Shown here: in pieces, positions 20,713 to 30,181 of the stretch
How the letters are laid out: every line of letters starts with the position of its first letter
How positions within the stretch are numbered: the first letter of the stretch is position 1
From: Rubricoccus sp963708165
Lineage (GTDB): Bacteria > Bacteroidota > Rhodothermia > Rhodothermales > Rubricoccaceae
Assembly: GCA_963708165.1 (NCBI GenBank)
Contig: OY970187.1
Span: 2,418,001 to 2,482,000 of the forward strand
Direction of reading: 5' to 3'
DNA length: 64,000 nucleotides
Notes under the pieces: generated by a model
The model's input: the letters and a program-made list of their open reading frames with translations, nothing else
Told to the model about the DNA's origin: nothing
The model's database searches: none
Made by a program: the position numbers and the translations under genes

Positions 20713-21235
20713 GACGGTCTCGGGGGCTGGACGGGAAGGTAACCGGAGAGGGCGTGCCGCTGTTGTGTCAGACGCGGTGAAACGCGAGCGGGTTCGCCTC
20801 TGGCGGAGACCGCGGGCGCGCGGAGGGGTTGCTCGGGCGCCAGAGGCCTCTGGCGAGGTGGGGGCGTTGGCAGGTCGGGCCGGGGCGCCGAGGTCGGGGT
20901 GGACCCCCCGCTTCGCTCACCCTCCGGTCGCGAAGCTGTCCCCCTTGTCAAGCAGGGCCGCTACGTTCTGCTGCCAGAGCCACCCGATCTGTCATCCCGA
21001 GCGGAGCCGAGGGATCTACTCGCCGGATGCTCACGCGCTGAACAGGTCTCTGGCGGTGGCTGAGACTAGATCCCTCGTCGCTTCGCTCTGTCGGGATGAC
21101 AAGACTGGGGGACCTAGATGAGAACTTGGCAGCCCTGCTCTCGGTGAGGGGGAGAGCTTCGCGACCAACGGGGAGCAAAGCAGGGGTAGCCACGCACCAC
21201 CGCAGAGCCCCGAAGCCTCTGGCGCCAGAGGCCTG
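20713..21235. mobile_element. Gene-free region holding a nested MITE-like element
   Basis: No credible gene. The outer inverted arms (20926-20974, starting GGTCGCGAAGCT, and 21121-21166) enclose an inner inverted pair (20991-21017, starting GTCATCCCGAGCGGAGCC, and 21068-21100). The inner pair resembles the widespread bacterial GTCATCCCGAGCG...GGGATCT interspersed repeat. Outer arms of the same sequence recur at 60072-60373 around a different inner pair, so this looks like a small non-autonomous element that took in another. Flanking bases contain single 9-mer copies and a palindrome at 21215-21232. Confidence 0.7.
21215..21232. repeat. 18-bp repeat palindrome
   Basis: Exact GCCTCTGGCGCCAGAGGC immediately after the stop of the minus-strand exported-protein gene that ends at 21236. 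Confidence 0.95.
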
Positions 21236-22162
21236 CTACCGGCCGAAGCCTCCGAACACGCCCGAGGGAAGCGGGCGGTTGAGGCGCACCGCGCGGACGG
21301 TGTACTCCCACTCCAGCGGTCCGTTGGTGAGCATCGCCTCGTAAAAGCCCACGGCTTCGCGCACGTCGTCGGGGAGGGCGTCGATGGCAGCGTCGGGGTC
21401 GGGCGCGTCCAGCGCGTCGCGGACGAGGGCGAGCGCGGCGTTTTCTTCGTCGGAGAAGTCTGCGACGATGGCGGGCGCGGCGCCGTAGAGCGTGGTGCGG
21501 TAGTGGTGCGGGATGGTCAGGCCCTTGACCTCGCGGAGGTCGCTGCGCTCGAACGCGAACGTGCTCGGCGGTTGTCCCGGCGCGTCGGGGCCTGTGGTGC
21601 GCATGAGGACGAGCGTGAGCGTCTGTGCGTCGATCCACATCTCGTAGCGGTCCATGGTCTCCGCCAGAGGCTGGCCTCTGGCGCCGGTAACAGTGAGGCC
21701 GTGCGCGGCGCGCCCGCCCCAGGTGCGCGCGTGGTACGCGATCTCGTACGGGCCGATGCCACCGTCCGCATCCCCCGTTTCGTCTCCGCCGCCACTTCCG
21801 CCGGTGTAAAACCCCAGGACGGACGAGCAGAACACCTCGCGCTCGACGTACACCTCGGGGCCGATCACGCGGCAGTCTATCGCGGGCCACGCGCCAGAGG
21901 CCTCGGGCGGAGCAGACGCCTCTGGCGGCGTGATGCGCCAGAACGCGACGCCGCCGTCGAACTCGACCGCGAGGCTGTGCACCAGCCGAAGCGACGTGGC
22001 TTCGCGCTCGGCCGCTGCGAGCAGCAGCGCGTCCGCCCACCGGTCGACCGCGCCGCCCTGCACCGAACTGGCGCCAGAGGCGGGCGCAGGCGGCAGCGTC
22101 TGCGCCGCGAGCGGCGCTGCCAGAAGCAGCGCTCCCCAGAGCAGACCTCTCACGCCTCTCAC
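21236..22162 (-). CDS. Exported protein of unknown function
   Basis: 308 aa from GTG 22162. Signal peptide LLWGALLLAAPLAAQ ending in an AxA-type site. The mature protein is beta-rich; the stretch from LAVEFDGGVAFWRI through YEMWIDAQTLTLVLMRTT to RSDLREVKGLTIPHHYRT resembles outer-membrane lipoprotein-sorting (LolA-like) folds in which a small beta half-barrel binds a lipid. It overlaps the upstream gene stop (GTGA overlap), so the two genes are co-translated and probably work together. The lipid-binding idea is an inference from shape, not from a motif. Confidence 0.75.
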   Translation of the reverse strand: MRGVRGLLWGALLLAAPLAAQTLPPAPASGASSVQGGAVDRWADALLLAAAEREATSLRLVHSLAVEFDGGVAFWRITPPEASAPPEASGAWPAIDCRVIGPEVYVEREVFCSSVLGFYTGGSGGGDETGDADGGIGPYEIAYHARTWGGRAAHGLTVTGARGQPLAETMDRYEMWIDAQTLTLVLMRTTGPDAPGQPPSTFAFERSDLREVKGLTIPHHYRTTLYGAAPAIVADFSDEENAALALVRDALDAPDPDAAIDALPDDVREAVGFYEAMLTNGPLEWEYTVRAVRLNRPLPSGVFGGFGR

Positions 22163-22975
22163 CGCGCCAGAGGCAGCACGAGGACCGAGTCGACGGCGAA
22201 CTCGATCTCTTTGACGCCTTCGTTGAGAAGCTGCCTCTCGCGGTCAATCTCTAGCTGTGCCTGGCGTCGCGCGGGCGGCGGGAGCAGGTTCATCTGGCGC
22301 TCCTTGATGCCCATCTGGCCGCCGCGAAACACGCGGATCTTCTGAGGGATGAGCTGGAGCAGGCCCTCCTGCCTCTGGCGCACGCGAAACGGTACGCGCA
22401 CGCCCGGCGCCACTTCGCGGTAGTCGTCGTAGATCACGCGCTGCACGAACGGGATGTCGAGCGTGTCGGCTTTGAAGCGGTGGAAAAGCTCGCGCACCTC
22501 CATCGTCTCGGCGTCGAGGTAGGCCCGCGCGAGGTGCTGCCGCGTGCCCTCGGCAAGCGGGAAGCCGACGGTCGGTCGGGTCGGTGGTTTCGAGCACGTA
22601 CGACATCACGCCCTCTCGCTCGACCGGCCCGGTCATGCGCGCGTCACCGAGGTTTTGGGCGAGGTATCCGCCTTGCGGCGGGTAGAACGCGAACAGAGCT
22701 GCCGCCTCCGGGTCACTCGGCTGGGGCGCGCCGGGCGCCTGCGTGAGCGAAAAGACGCGGCCTCTGGCGGAGTCCTCGCCCGCCTCGTAGCGCACCGACG
22801 TGCCGATGGCGAACACCTCGAAGGCATCGAGCGAGCCCAGGCCGCTGGCGTAGGCCTCGCCCAGCGTTTGGAGCGAAGCTGTCGGGCTGGACGCGTCCTC
22901 GGGGAGCGCGTCGCCAGAGGCGCCGGAGGTGCAGCCCGCGAGGGCGAAGACGAGCAGGAGGGAGAAAGCGCGCAC
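22159..22975 (-). CDS. Putative lipoprotein, LolA-like fold, one apparent frameshift
   Basis: About 271 aa after correction. Signal peptide with lipobox ALAGC (Cys about residue 15). The mature part contains YVLETTD then, after removing one C from a CCC run near 22578-22580, PTVGFPLAEGTRQH, followed by VIYDDYREVAPGVRVPFRV and FAVDSVLVLPL. The DDYREV-x-GVRVPF pattern is typical of outer-membrane lipoprotein-sorting-like proteins. Forms an overlapping gene pair with the exported protein downstream. Probable job: an envelope lipid- or hydrophobe-binding pair. Confidence 0.72.
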
Positions 22976-23148
22976 AGGGCAGGGTGGAGGCGGACGCGAA
23001 AGCTACGCGGGGGCGCCGCGGAGGGATAGGGGATACGGGATGGAGGGATGGGCAGAGGGCGCCAGAGGCTTCTAGCAGGGCGACGTGAGGATCCGCACCC
23101 CCGTTGCCTCTGGCGTCGGATCTTGCGGACCGCCCCCTTTCTGCCGCC

Positions 23149-23916
23149 GTGTCCGTCTCCCGCTTTCCGCTCCCTGCTACTGTCACCGTGGACGGTCACG
23201 CCTACGCGCCAGAAGCCGTGCTGGATACCCTCGCGCCGTACGTCACCGAGCAGCGCATGGCGACCATCGAGCGCGTGGTGGCAGGCCGCACGTTCTCGGT
23301 GCTCCCGGTGCTCGAACGCGTCCACGACGCGGGCAACGCCAACGCCATCTTTCGCAGCGCCGAAGGCCTGGGCTACGGCGCCGCGGCGCTGGTCGACTTG
23401 GAAGGCGACGCCAGAGGCCTGGTGGAGCAGTACGAAGCGGGCGCGGACGACGCGGCGCTCGCGAGCGCGCGGCCCATCCACCGCCGCCAGAGCCAAGGCG
23501 CGCACAAGTGGCTCCACGTGGAAACGCACGACACGGCCGAAGCCTTCGCGCGCAGCGCCCGCGCCAGAGGCTACCGCATCGCGGTCACGGCGCTGCGCGA
23601 GGACGCCGTCCCCATCGCCGACCTCGACTTTTCGGTCCCCACCGCGCTCGTCTTCGGCGCGGAGAAAGACGGGGCCTCTGGCGCCATGCTCGATCTCGCA
23701 GACGACGCGGTGCTGCTGCCGCTCGACGGCTTCGTGCAGAGCTACAACGTGTCCGTCGCCGCCGCGCTCGCGCTGTACCACGCGCGCCAGGACCGCCTCG
23801 CGAGGCGGGGCGCCCACGGCGACCTCTCGCCCGAGGAACGGCGCCTTCTCACCGCGCACTACGTCGCGCGAGGCGTGCCTCTGGCGGCGCCGCTCTTGCG
23901 GCGGCTGGCGGAGTAA
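23149..23916 (+). CDS. SpoU/TrmH-family RNA 2'-O-methyltransferase
   Basis: 255 aa from GTG 23149 (a TTG 45 bases upstream is also in frame). SPOUT methylases use AdoMet in a trefoil knot; the three motifs are seen as NANAIFRSAEGLGYG, ALVFGAEKDGAS and QSYNVSVAAALALYH. The opening TEQRMATIERVVAGRTFSV and the C-terminal helix resemble TrmH, which methylates G18 of tRNA, so a tRNA target is likely but not proven. Followed after 32 bases by tilS on the same strand, which would group two tRNA-modifying enzymes. Confidence 0.85.
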   Translation: MSVSRFPLPATVTVDGHAYAPEAVLDTLAPYVTEQRMATIERVVAGRTFSVLPVLERVHDAGNANAIFRSAEGLGYGAAALVDLEGDARGLVEQYEAGADDAALASARPIHRRQSQGAHKWLHVETHDTAEAFARSARARGYRIAVTALREDAVPIADLDFSVPTALVFGAEKDGASGAMLDLADDAVLLPLDGFVQSYNVSVAAALALYHARQDRLARRGAHGDLSPEERRLLTAHYVARGVPLAAPLLRRLAE

Positions 23917-23948
23917 GGCCTCTGGCGACAGAGGCCCGATCTTGCGGC

Positions 23949-25356
23949 GTGTTCCGCGCCCGCCTCCAGTCCGCCCTCGCTCGCCTCCTCGCCAGAGGCG
24001 GCCCCGTCGTCGTCGGCGCCTCTGGCGGCGTGGACTCGACCGTCCTCTGGCGCTCGCTGCACGCGCTGGGCATCTCGACCGTCGGTGCGCACGTGAACTA
24101 CGGGCTGCGCCAGGACGCGGACGCCGACGCGGCGTTCGTGCAATCGCTGGGTGACGAACTCGGCGTGCCCGTCCACATCCGCGAGGTCACGCCAGAGGCG
24201 GGCAACCGGCAGGAGCAGGCGCGAGAAGCGCGCTACGCGTTCTTCCGAGAGGTCGCCGACGGCCTCTGGCGCCACGGCGGTTGCCGTGGGTCACACGGCA
24301 GACGACCAGGCGGAAACGGTGCTGATGAACCTCGTCCGCGGTGCGGGCCTGGTAGGACTCGCGGGCATGGCCGAGTCCCGGCCTCTGGCGCGGAAGAGGG
24401 AAGAGGACGCGCAGCCTCTGGCGCCAGAGGCTGACATTGTCCTCGTGCGGCCGCTGCTGGGCTTCACGCGCGCCGAGATCGAGGCCGAGGCGCGCGCACG
24501 CTCGTGGGCGTGGCGCGAGGACGCCAGCAACGCCTCTGGCGCCTATCGCCGCAACCGCATCCGCCACGGCGCGCTCGCGCTGCTGGAGCAAGAGGGCGGC
24601 CCCGGCACTGTCCTGCGCATCGCGGCTTCCGCTCAAGCCGCGCGCCGAGCCTCGGGCAGCGCCGCCGCCCGCCTCGCGCGCGTGGGCGAGGCCACCGCCC
24701 GCGGCGGAACAGTGCCTCTGGCGGCGCTGCGCGTGCTGCACCGCGAGGAGCAGAGCGCACTGCTCGCCGAGATGATGCGCACCTACGCACCCGAGGCCCC
24801 GCGCTCGCGCGCGCTCATCGCCCAGGTCGCCGCCTTGCTCGACGCCCCGCCCGGCGCCCGCGTCGAGGCCGGGCCGGTCGACGTGTGGCGCGACCGCCAG
24901 AGGCTGACCGTCGCGCGTCGACGCGCGCCGTGGCCGGGGTGCGCCGTCGCCTCTGGCGACACCCCGACGCCCTTCGGCACGCTCACGCTCACGCCTCTGG
25001 CGGACGTGCCGAGCACGCACAGCACAGACCCGACCTGCGAAATCGTCGACGCCGCGGTTTGTACGCCAGAGGCCGCTGCCTCCCGCATCCCTCTATCCCT
25101 CCATCCCTCCATCCCTCTCACCCTCCGCCTCTGGCGCGAGGGCGACCGCATCCGCCCGCTCGGCATGGGCGGCACCAAGCTCGTCTCCGATGTGCTCGCC
25201 GACGCGCGCGTGCCGCCGAGCGAGCGCCGCCAGAGGCTCGTGCTGGTCGCGGGCGAGACCGTTCTCTGGGTGGTGGGCATCCGGCTGGCGCACCACGCGC
25301 GCGTGACGCCCGCGACCACGCGCGCCATCGCGCTTGAGTGGCGGCCGATAGGCTGA
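23949..25356 (+). CDS. tilS: tRNA(Ile)-lysidine synthase, one apparent frameshift
   Basis: About 468 aa after correction, from GTG 23949. N-type ATP pyrophosphatase domain with PP-loop GASGGVDSTVLW, HVNYGLR, GHTADDQAETVLMNLVRGAGL, and the LLGFTRAEIE and RRNRIRHGAL segments characteristic of TilS. The C-terminal TilS domain includes LRLWREGDRIRPLGMGGTKLVSDVLADARVP. It modifies C34 of the tRNA-Ile anticodon to lysidine and is normally essential. The frame breaks at 24262-24263, where one extra G precedes a repeat copy. A tract of CCCTC(C)AT repeats at 25083-25125 lies inside the coding frame and encodes SRIPLSLHPSIPL. Confidence 0.9.
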
Positions 25357-25397
25357 CGCCAGAGGCACTTTGCCTGAACGCCCGGGCCCCAGCCGCG

Positions 25398-25405
25398 TAG
25401 CTTCG
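25398..25405 (+). promoter_or_regulatory. Candidate -7 promoter element (TAGCTTCG) of hpt
   Basis: TAGCTTCG, 22 bases before the hpt ATG. The form TAnnTTcG is one base from the Bacteroidota -7 consensus TAnnTTTG and recurs before five other genes here. No clear -33 TTG was found. Confidence 0.4.
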
Positions 25406-25427
25406 CGCTTCCTCTTTGAGCCCCGCC

Positions 25428-26009
25428 ATGCCCGTCGCTGCCGCCCCCGAAACCGTCACCTGCCGTGGCGAACGCTTTCGGCTCTACCTCGACGAAGAGG
25501 CGATCTCCAACCGCATCGCGGAGCTCGGCGCACAGATCGACGAGGACTACGCCGACATGGACCGGCCGCCCATCTTTATAGGCGTGCTCAACGGCGCCTA
25601 CATCTTCACCGCCGACCTTATGCGCGCGGTGACCATCGACTGCGAGGTGGACTTCTACAAGCTCTCCAGCTACGGCGCCGCCAAAGTCTCCAGCGGCAGC
25701 GTGACCGAGAAGAAAGGCATCGACGCCGATCTCGAAGGCCGCCACGTGATCGTGGTCGAGGACATCGTGGACACGGGCCTGTCCATGCGCTACGTGCTGG
25801 ACCAGATCGCGGAGAAGAACCCGGCCTCGCTGCGCTCCGCAGCACTGCTCCGCAAGCCGGACGCGCTCAAAGTGGACGCGCCGGTAGACTATCTGGGCTT
25901 CGACATCGACAACCTGTTCGTGATCGGCTACGGGCTGGACTACGGCCAGATCGCGCGCAACCTGCCCGCGGTTTACATCCTGGACGAGAGCGAGGCCAAA
26001 GAGGCGTAG
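25428..26009 (+). CDS. hpt: Hypoxanthine phosphoribosyltransferase
   Basis: 193 aa from ATG 25428. Salvages hypoxanthine/guanine with PRPP to IMP/GMP. The PRPP-binding signature VVEDIVDTGLSM is intact, along with GVLNGAYIFTADL near the N-terminus, KLSSYG (flexible loop) and VDYLGFDIDNLFVIGYGLDY near the C-terminus. Length is typical. The stop codon sits inside a perfect 30-bp palindrome (26004-26033). Confidence 0.95.
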   Translation: MPVAAAPETVTCRGERFRLYLDEEAISNRIAELGAQIDEDYADMDRPPIFIGVLNGAYIFTADLMRAVTIDCEVDFYKLSSYGAAKVSSGSVTEKKGIDADLEGRHVIVVEDIVDTGLSMRYVLDQIAEKNPASLRSAALLRKPDALKVDAPVDYLGFDIDNLFVIGYGLDYGQIARNLPAVYILDESEAKEA

Positions 26010-26033
26010 CGCCAGAGGCCTCTGGCGCTACGC
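26004..26033. repeat. 30-bp perfect palindrome over the hpt stop codon
   Basis: Arms 26004-26018 and 26019-26033 are exact complements, built from two 9-mer copies placed tail to tail and extended by GCGTAG/CTACGC. The hpt TAG lies in the left arm. It could act as an RNA hairpin at the transcript end; there is no T-tract. Confidence 0.85.
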
Positions 26034-26104
26034 GCGCGCTCAGGCTCAGGAAATCCCTAGCTGGTGAGCCACCGATATTGGAGGCCCCTAGTACCCGTTT
26101 GAGT

Positions 26105-27178
26105 ATGGAGCTGGATACCCCGCTTTCGACGTCCCGGCCCTTTAAGCAGCGCGCGCGCTACGTCGTGGCTCTTGTAACGGCGGTCTTGGTGGGCTTGGCC
26201 GTGCTGTGGCTCACCCGCGAGGCCGTCTTGCTCGTCTTTACTGGCGTCGCGCTGGGCGCGCTGTTTTACTACGCGAGCACGTGGCTGGCTGAGCGGGTGG
26301 GGGGCGCCAGAGGCTTGTGGCTGGGAGCCATTGTCGTATCCGTCTTGGGCGCGCTCGCAGCGGCCTCGTACTTCGGCGCGCCGAGCCTTCTGGCACAAGG
26401 GCAGGAACTGATCGGCATCGGCCCCGATGTGCTCCGGGCGACAGAGGCCCGGCTGGGCCTTCCTGACGGCGCGTTGGAGATTCCCGAGGGCGCGGTCAAT
26501 ATCTCCAGCCGCGCGCTGGGCATCTTCTCCAGTCTGATCGGCGTCGTCGCGGGCGTGATCGTCATCCTCGTGGTGGCGGTGTACACCGCGGCCAGCCCTC
26601 AGGTCTATACCGAAGGCTTCGCGCGGTTCTTCGACCGCGAGCACCAGCCGTTCGTACGCCGCGTGCTCCACCGCATGGGCCGAACGCTGTTGGGATGGAC
26701 GCGTGGCGTCGGCATCGAGGTTGGGGTGCTGACGGCGCTTGGCGCGGTCGGCCTGATGATCATCGGCGTGCCGGGCGGCCTGGCGCTCGCCGTCTTTGCC
26801 GGCGCGCTCACCGCGATCCCCACCTTCGGCCCGTTTATCGGGTGGACGCCCGCCGTCGCCGTCGCCTTCGCGACCGATACGACGATGGGTCTGTGGACAC
26901 TCGGGCTCGCCGTCGCGGCGCAGCAGTTGGAGGGCAGCGTGATCACGCCCAAGGTGCAGGGCCACCTCGTCTCCGTGCCCCCGGCGGTAATCCTCGCCAC
27001 ACAGATCGTGTTGGGCTCGCTGACCGGTTTTTTTGGCGTGTTCCTCGCCGTACCCATTGCGGGCGTCGCGCTCGTGCTCGTCCAGGAGTTGTACATCGGC
27101 CCATTCGTGGAAGGCGAGGGCGCCGACCCTGACACCCACAACGCGCCAGAGGCCGAGGTCGTCGCCCCTGGCGGGTGA
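26105..27178 (+). CDS. AI-2E family membrane protein
   Basis: 357 aa from ATG 26105. Shows the layout of the AI-2E/PerM family: two helix pairs at the N-terminus, a loop with coiled regions, then five helices. Typical signatures are RRVLHRMGRTLLGWTRGV, IIGVPGGLALAVFAGALTAIPTFGPFIGWTP and QQLEGSVITPKVQGHLVSVPP. Family members export or exchange small molecules such as Na+/H+ or indole; the specific substrate cannot be predicted. Probably a single gene. Confidence 0.9.
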   Translation: MELDTPLSTSRPFKQRARYVVALVTAVLVGLAVLWLTREAVLLVFTGVALGALFYYASTWLAERVGGARGLWLGAIVVSVLGALAAASYFGAPSLLAQGQELIGIGPDVLRATEARLGLPDGALEIPEGAVNISSRALGIFSSLIGVVAGVIVILVVAVYTAASPQVYTEGFARFFDREHQPFVRRVLHRMGRTLLGWTRGVGIEVGVLTALGAVGLMIIGVPGGLALAVFAGALTAIPTFGPFIGWTPAVAVAFATDTTMGLWTLGLAVAAQQLEGSVITPKVQGHLVSVPPAVILATQIVLGSLTGFFGVFLAVPIAGVALVLVQELYIGPFVEGEGADPDTHNAPEAEVVAPGG

Positions 27179-27192
27179 GCGACTGGGGTAGC

Positions 27193-27210
27193 GCCTCTGG
27201 CGCCAGAGGC
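27193..27210. repeat. 18-bp repeat palindrome
   Basis: Exact GCCTCTGGCGCCAGAGGC between the convergent 3' ends of the AI-2E protein gene and a small lipoprotein gene, extended by GGTAG/CTACC on the outside. Confidence 0.95.
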
Positions 27211-27554
27211 TACCGGTAGCGCACCGCCGTGCCGGTCGCCATGTGCGTCTGGTCGCCGTTTTCGCCGCGGCCGTACACGTCGAAGTCCACCCGCACGACG
27301 GCATCGGCGCCGACGCGGCGGGCGGCCTCACGGAGGCGGGCGATCAGCTTTCGCGTGGCGTCGTCGCCCGTGTCCGGCCCGACGGTGAGGATCGCGAGCT
27401 CCTCGTAGGACCCGTCCACGTCGCCCGTCGTGACCTGGATGTCGCCGCCCGATACGGGCGCGGCCTCTGACGCAGGCTCCAGCGGCGTGATCTCGATGCG
27501 GCTGGTACTGCAGCCCGAGAGGAGGACAAATGCGAGAACGAGAAGGGTGCGCAT
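27210..27554 (-). CDS. Small lipoprotein with YbjQ-like domain
   Basis: 114 aa from ATG 27554. Lipobox LLSGC (Cys15) after a classic signal peptide. The mature domain (IQVTTGDVDGSYEELAILTV ... LREAARRVGADAVVRVDFDVYG) has the strand/helix order of YbjQ/heavy-metal-binding-like domains. No metal-ligand motif is visible. Divergent from the helicase gene. Confidence 0.7.
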   Translation of the reverse strand: MRTLLVLAFVLLSGCSTSRIEITPLEPASEAAPVSGGDIQVTTGDVDGSYEELAILTVGPDTGDDATRKLIARLREAARRVGADAVVRVDFDVYGRGENGDQTHMATGTAVRYR

Positions 27555-27651
27555 GGGACGAGGAGAAGGGATTCCCATGTGCCGCGCCAGAGGCCTCTGG
27601 CGTCACACCGCGCGGACCGGGATTTCAACGCCAGAGGCCCCGCGCCCGGGC

Positions 27652-27659
27652 TAGGTTCG
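27652..27659 (+). promoter_or_regulatory. Candidate -7 promoter element (TAGGTTCG) of the helicase gene
   Basis: TAGGTTCG, 23 bases before ATG 27683, same motif class as upstream of hpt, crcB, efp and accB. Confidence 0.4.
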
Positions 27660-27682
27660 GCGCACAGATCTCCCCCCACACA

Positions 27683-30181
27683 ATGCGCCAGTTCGCGATC
27701 CCTCCCACGCCGCCCCCGCACGACGACCGCGACCGCGGCGCGACCGAAGAGCTCGCGCCAGGGGCCGCCTCTGGCGCCGACGAGAAACGCGCAGCGGAGT
27801 TGTTGGATGGGCTCAACCCGGTGCAACAAGAGGCCGTGATCGCCGCCGATGGCGCGGTCATGATTATCGCCGGGCCGGGGTCGGGCAAAACGCGGACGCT
27901 CACACACCGCATCGCGCACCTTATCGCATCGCGGAAGGCGTGGCCCTCGCAGATCCTCGCGCTGACGTTCACCAACAAGGCGGCCCGCGAGATGCGGAAT
28001 CGCGTGACGGACCTGGTCGGCCCGGACGCCAAGGGCATGTGGATGGGCACGTTCCACAGCGTGTTCTCCCGCGTGCTCCGCCGCGAGGCCGACAAGATCG
28101 GCTTCTCGCGCGACTTCTCGATCTACGACACCGACGACCAGGAGCGCCTCTTGCGCGAGCTCATGCTGCGCATGGGCGTCGACGCCAAGAAGTACACGCC
28201 ACGCTCCATCCGCGGGCGCATCTCCAGCGCCAAAAACCAGATGATGACGCCAGAGGCCTACGCGCTGCTGGCCAACGACCCGTACATGGAGGTCACGGCG
28301 CGCGTCTACGGGCCGTACAACGACCGGCTGCGCAAGGCCAACGCGATGGACTTCGACGATCTGCTCGCGTGGCCCATCCGGCTCTTCGAGCAGCACCCGG
28401 AGATCCTCAAGGAGTACCAGCGGCGCTGGCAGTACATCCACATCGACGAGTACCAGGACACCAACAAGGCGCAGTACCTGCTCGCGAAGCTTCTGGCGGC
28501 CGAGCACCAGAACATCTGCGTCGTGGGCGACGACGCGCAGAGCATCTACGCCTTCCGCGGCGCCGACATCGGCAACATCCTCTCGTTCCAGAACGACTAC
28601 CCCGAGGCGACGACCATCCGCCTGGAGCAGAACTACCGCAGCACCCAGAAAATCGTCCGCTTCGCCGACGCCATCATCAAGGGCAACACGAAGCAACTGG
28701 ACAAAAAGCTCTGGACCGAGAACGACGAGGGCGAGCCGGTCCGGCTCATGGAGGCGCTGAGCGAGCGCGACGAGTCGCAAAAGATCGAGCGCACCATCCG
28801 CGACCTGCACGTCCGCGCAGGTATCTCGTGGAAGCAGTTCGCCGTCCTCTACCGCACCAACGCGCAGTCGCGAAGCATGGAGGAGTCGCTGCGCCGCGGC
28901 GGCATTCCGTACCGCATGGTCGGCGGCACGAGCTTCTACCAGCGCAAGGAGATCAAGGACGCGCTGGCGTACCTCCGCCTCGCCGTCAACCCAGCGACGA
29001 CGCGAGCCTCTTGCGCGTCATCAACACGCCCACGCGCGGCGTCGGCGGCAAGACCGTGGACGGACTGCGGCGCTACGCCGCCGAGCATGGCCTCTCGCTG
29101 TGGCAGGCCGCGCAAGAGCCGAGCGACGCCGGGCTCAACAGCGCGGGCCTCTGGCGCGATCGAGAAGTTCACCTTTACCGTCTCGCGCTTCGCCAGCAAA
29201 GCGCCTCACACGCCCGCGGACGAGTTGGCACGTGAGTACATCCAGGAAACCGGGCTCCTGCAGTCGCTGCGCGACGAGAACACGCCCGAAAGCTTGGTCC
29301 GGCTCGAAAACATCCACGAGCTGCTCAACGCCGTCGCCGAGTTCGCGCAGGCCGACAGCGACGCGCCCCGCACGCTCAGCGAGTTCTTGCAAGAGGTCTC
29401 GCTCGTCAGCGACTCCGACCGCCTGGGCGACGACGAGAACCGCGTGACGCTCATGACGCTCCACGCGAGCAAAGGCCTGGAATTCAAAGTCGTGTTTGTG
29501 ACCGGCCTGGAAGAGGGCCTCTTTCCTCTGGCGAAGGCCGCGCAAGACCCGACCGAGTTAGAGGAAGAACGTCGTTTGTTCTACGTCGGCGCCACGCGCG
29601 CCGAGGAGATCCTGTACCTCTCCTACGCCCGCACGCGCTACCGCTACGGCGAGTCCACGTCCGCCGTCCGCTCCCGATTTTTGGACGAGCTGGAGGGCAA
29701 CGACCTGATGCGCACCGAAAGTGGCGCCAAGTTCGCGCCCCGCAAAGACCGCTTCCAGCTTCCCGACGACGGCGCCCAGGGCGGCTACCGCGTGGAGTAC
29801 GACGCCGACGGCGGCTACTCCTACGAGTCCACGCCCGCTCAGCGCCGCGCCGCGAAGTCTGGCTACGAGCAGATGGACCCGCATTACTACCGTAACAGCC
29901 TCCGGCCAGACGCGGTCAAGCCCACGCGCAAGAAGAAGGCCTCTGGCGCCCGCACCCAATCGTCTGGAGGTCGCCAAGTCGAGTACGAGCCCGGCGTCGC
30001 GCCAGAGGCCTCTGGCGGAGATGTGGTGCCGGGCGTGCGCGTGGTCCACGGCACGTTTGGCGAGGGCAAGGTGATCGCCATCGAGGGCGCGGGCGAGCGC
30101 GCCGCGGCGACGGTCCACTTCCCGCGCGTGGGGCAGAAGAAGCTCAAGCTCAAGTTCGCGCGGCTTCGCGTGGTGAGCTAG
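27683..30181 (+). CDS. pcrA: PcrA/UvrD-type 3'-5' DNA helicase, two compensating frameshifts
   Basis: 832 aa from ATG 27683. Superfamily 1 helicase motifs in order: Q-motif LNPVQQEAV, Walker A AGPGSGKTRTLTHR, Ia LTFTNKAAREM, II IDEYQDTNKAQ, III VVGDDAQSIYAFRGA, IV EQNYRST, V VTLMTLHASKGLEF, VI RRLFYVGATRAEE. The C-terminal end (VRVVHGTFGEGKVIAIEG ... KKLKLKFARL) is the Tudor-like UvrD/PcrA tail. About 55 codons (28990-29147) are out of frame between a missing C in a CC(C) run and an extra G in a GGG run; correction restores LAVNPSDDASLLRVINTPTRG. Works in nucleotide excision repair and replication. Confidence 0.93.
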   Translation: MRQFAIPPTPPPHDDRDRGATEELAPGAASGADEKRAAELLDGLNPVQQEAVIAADGAVMIIAGPGSGKTRTLTHRIAHLIASRKAWPSQILALTFTNKAAREMRNRVTDLVGPDAKGMWMGTFHSVFSRVLRREADKIGFSRDFSIYDTDDQERLLRELMLRMGVDAKKYTPRSIRGRISSAKNQMMTPEAYALLANDPYMEVTARVYGPYNDRLRKANAMDFDDLLAWPIRLFEQHPEILKEYQRRWQYIHIDEYQDTNKAQYLLAKLLAAEHQNICVVGDDAQSIYAFRGADIGNILSFQNDYPEATTIRLEQNYRSTQKIVRFADAIIKGNTKQLDKKLWTENDEGEPVRLMEALSERDESQKIERTIRDLHVRAGISWKQFAVLYRTNAQSRSMEESLRRGGIPYRMVGGTSFYQRKEIKDALAYLRLAVNPATTRASCASSTRPRAASAARPWTDCGATPPSMASRCGRPRKSRATPGSTARASGAIEKFTFTVSRFASKAPHTPADELAREYIQETGLLQSLRDENTPESLVRLENIHELLNAVAEFAQADSDAPRTLSEFLQEVSLVSDSDRLGDDENRVTLMTLHASKGLEFKVVFVTGLEEGLFPLAKAAQDPTELEEERRLFYVGATRAEEILYLSYARTRYRYGESTSAVRSRFLDELEGNDLMRTESGAKFAPRKDRFQLPDDGAQGGYRVEYDADGGYSYESTPAQRRAAKSGYEQMDPHYYRNSLRPDAVKPTRKKKASGARTQSSGGRQVEYEPGVAPEASGGDVVPGVRVVHGTFGEGKVIAIEGAGERAAATVHFPRVGQKKLKLKFARLRVVS

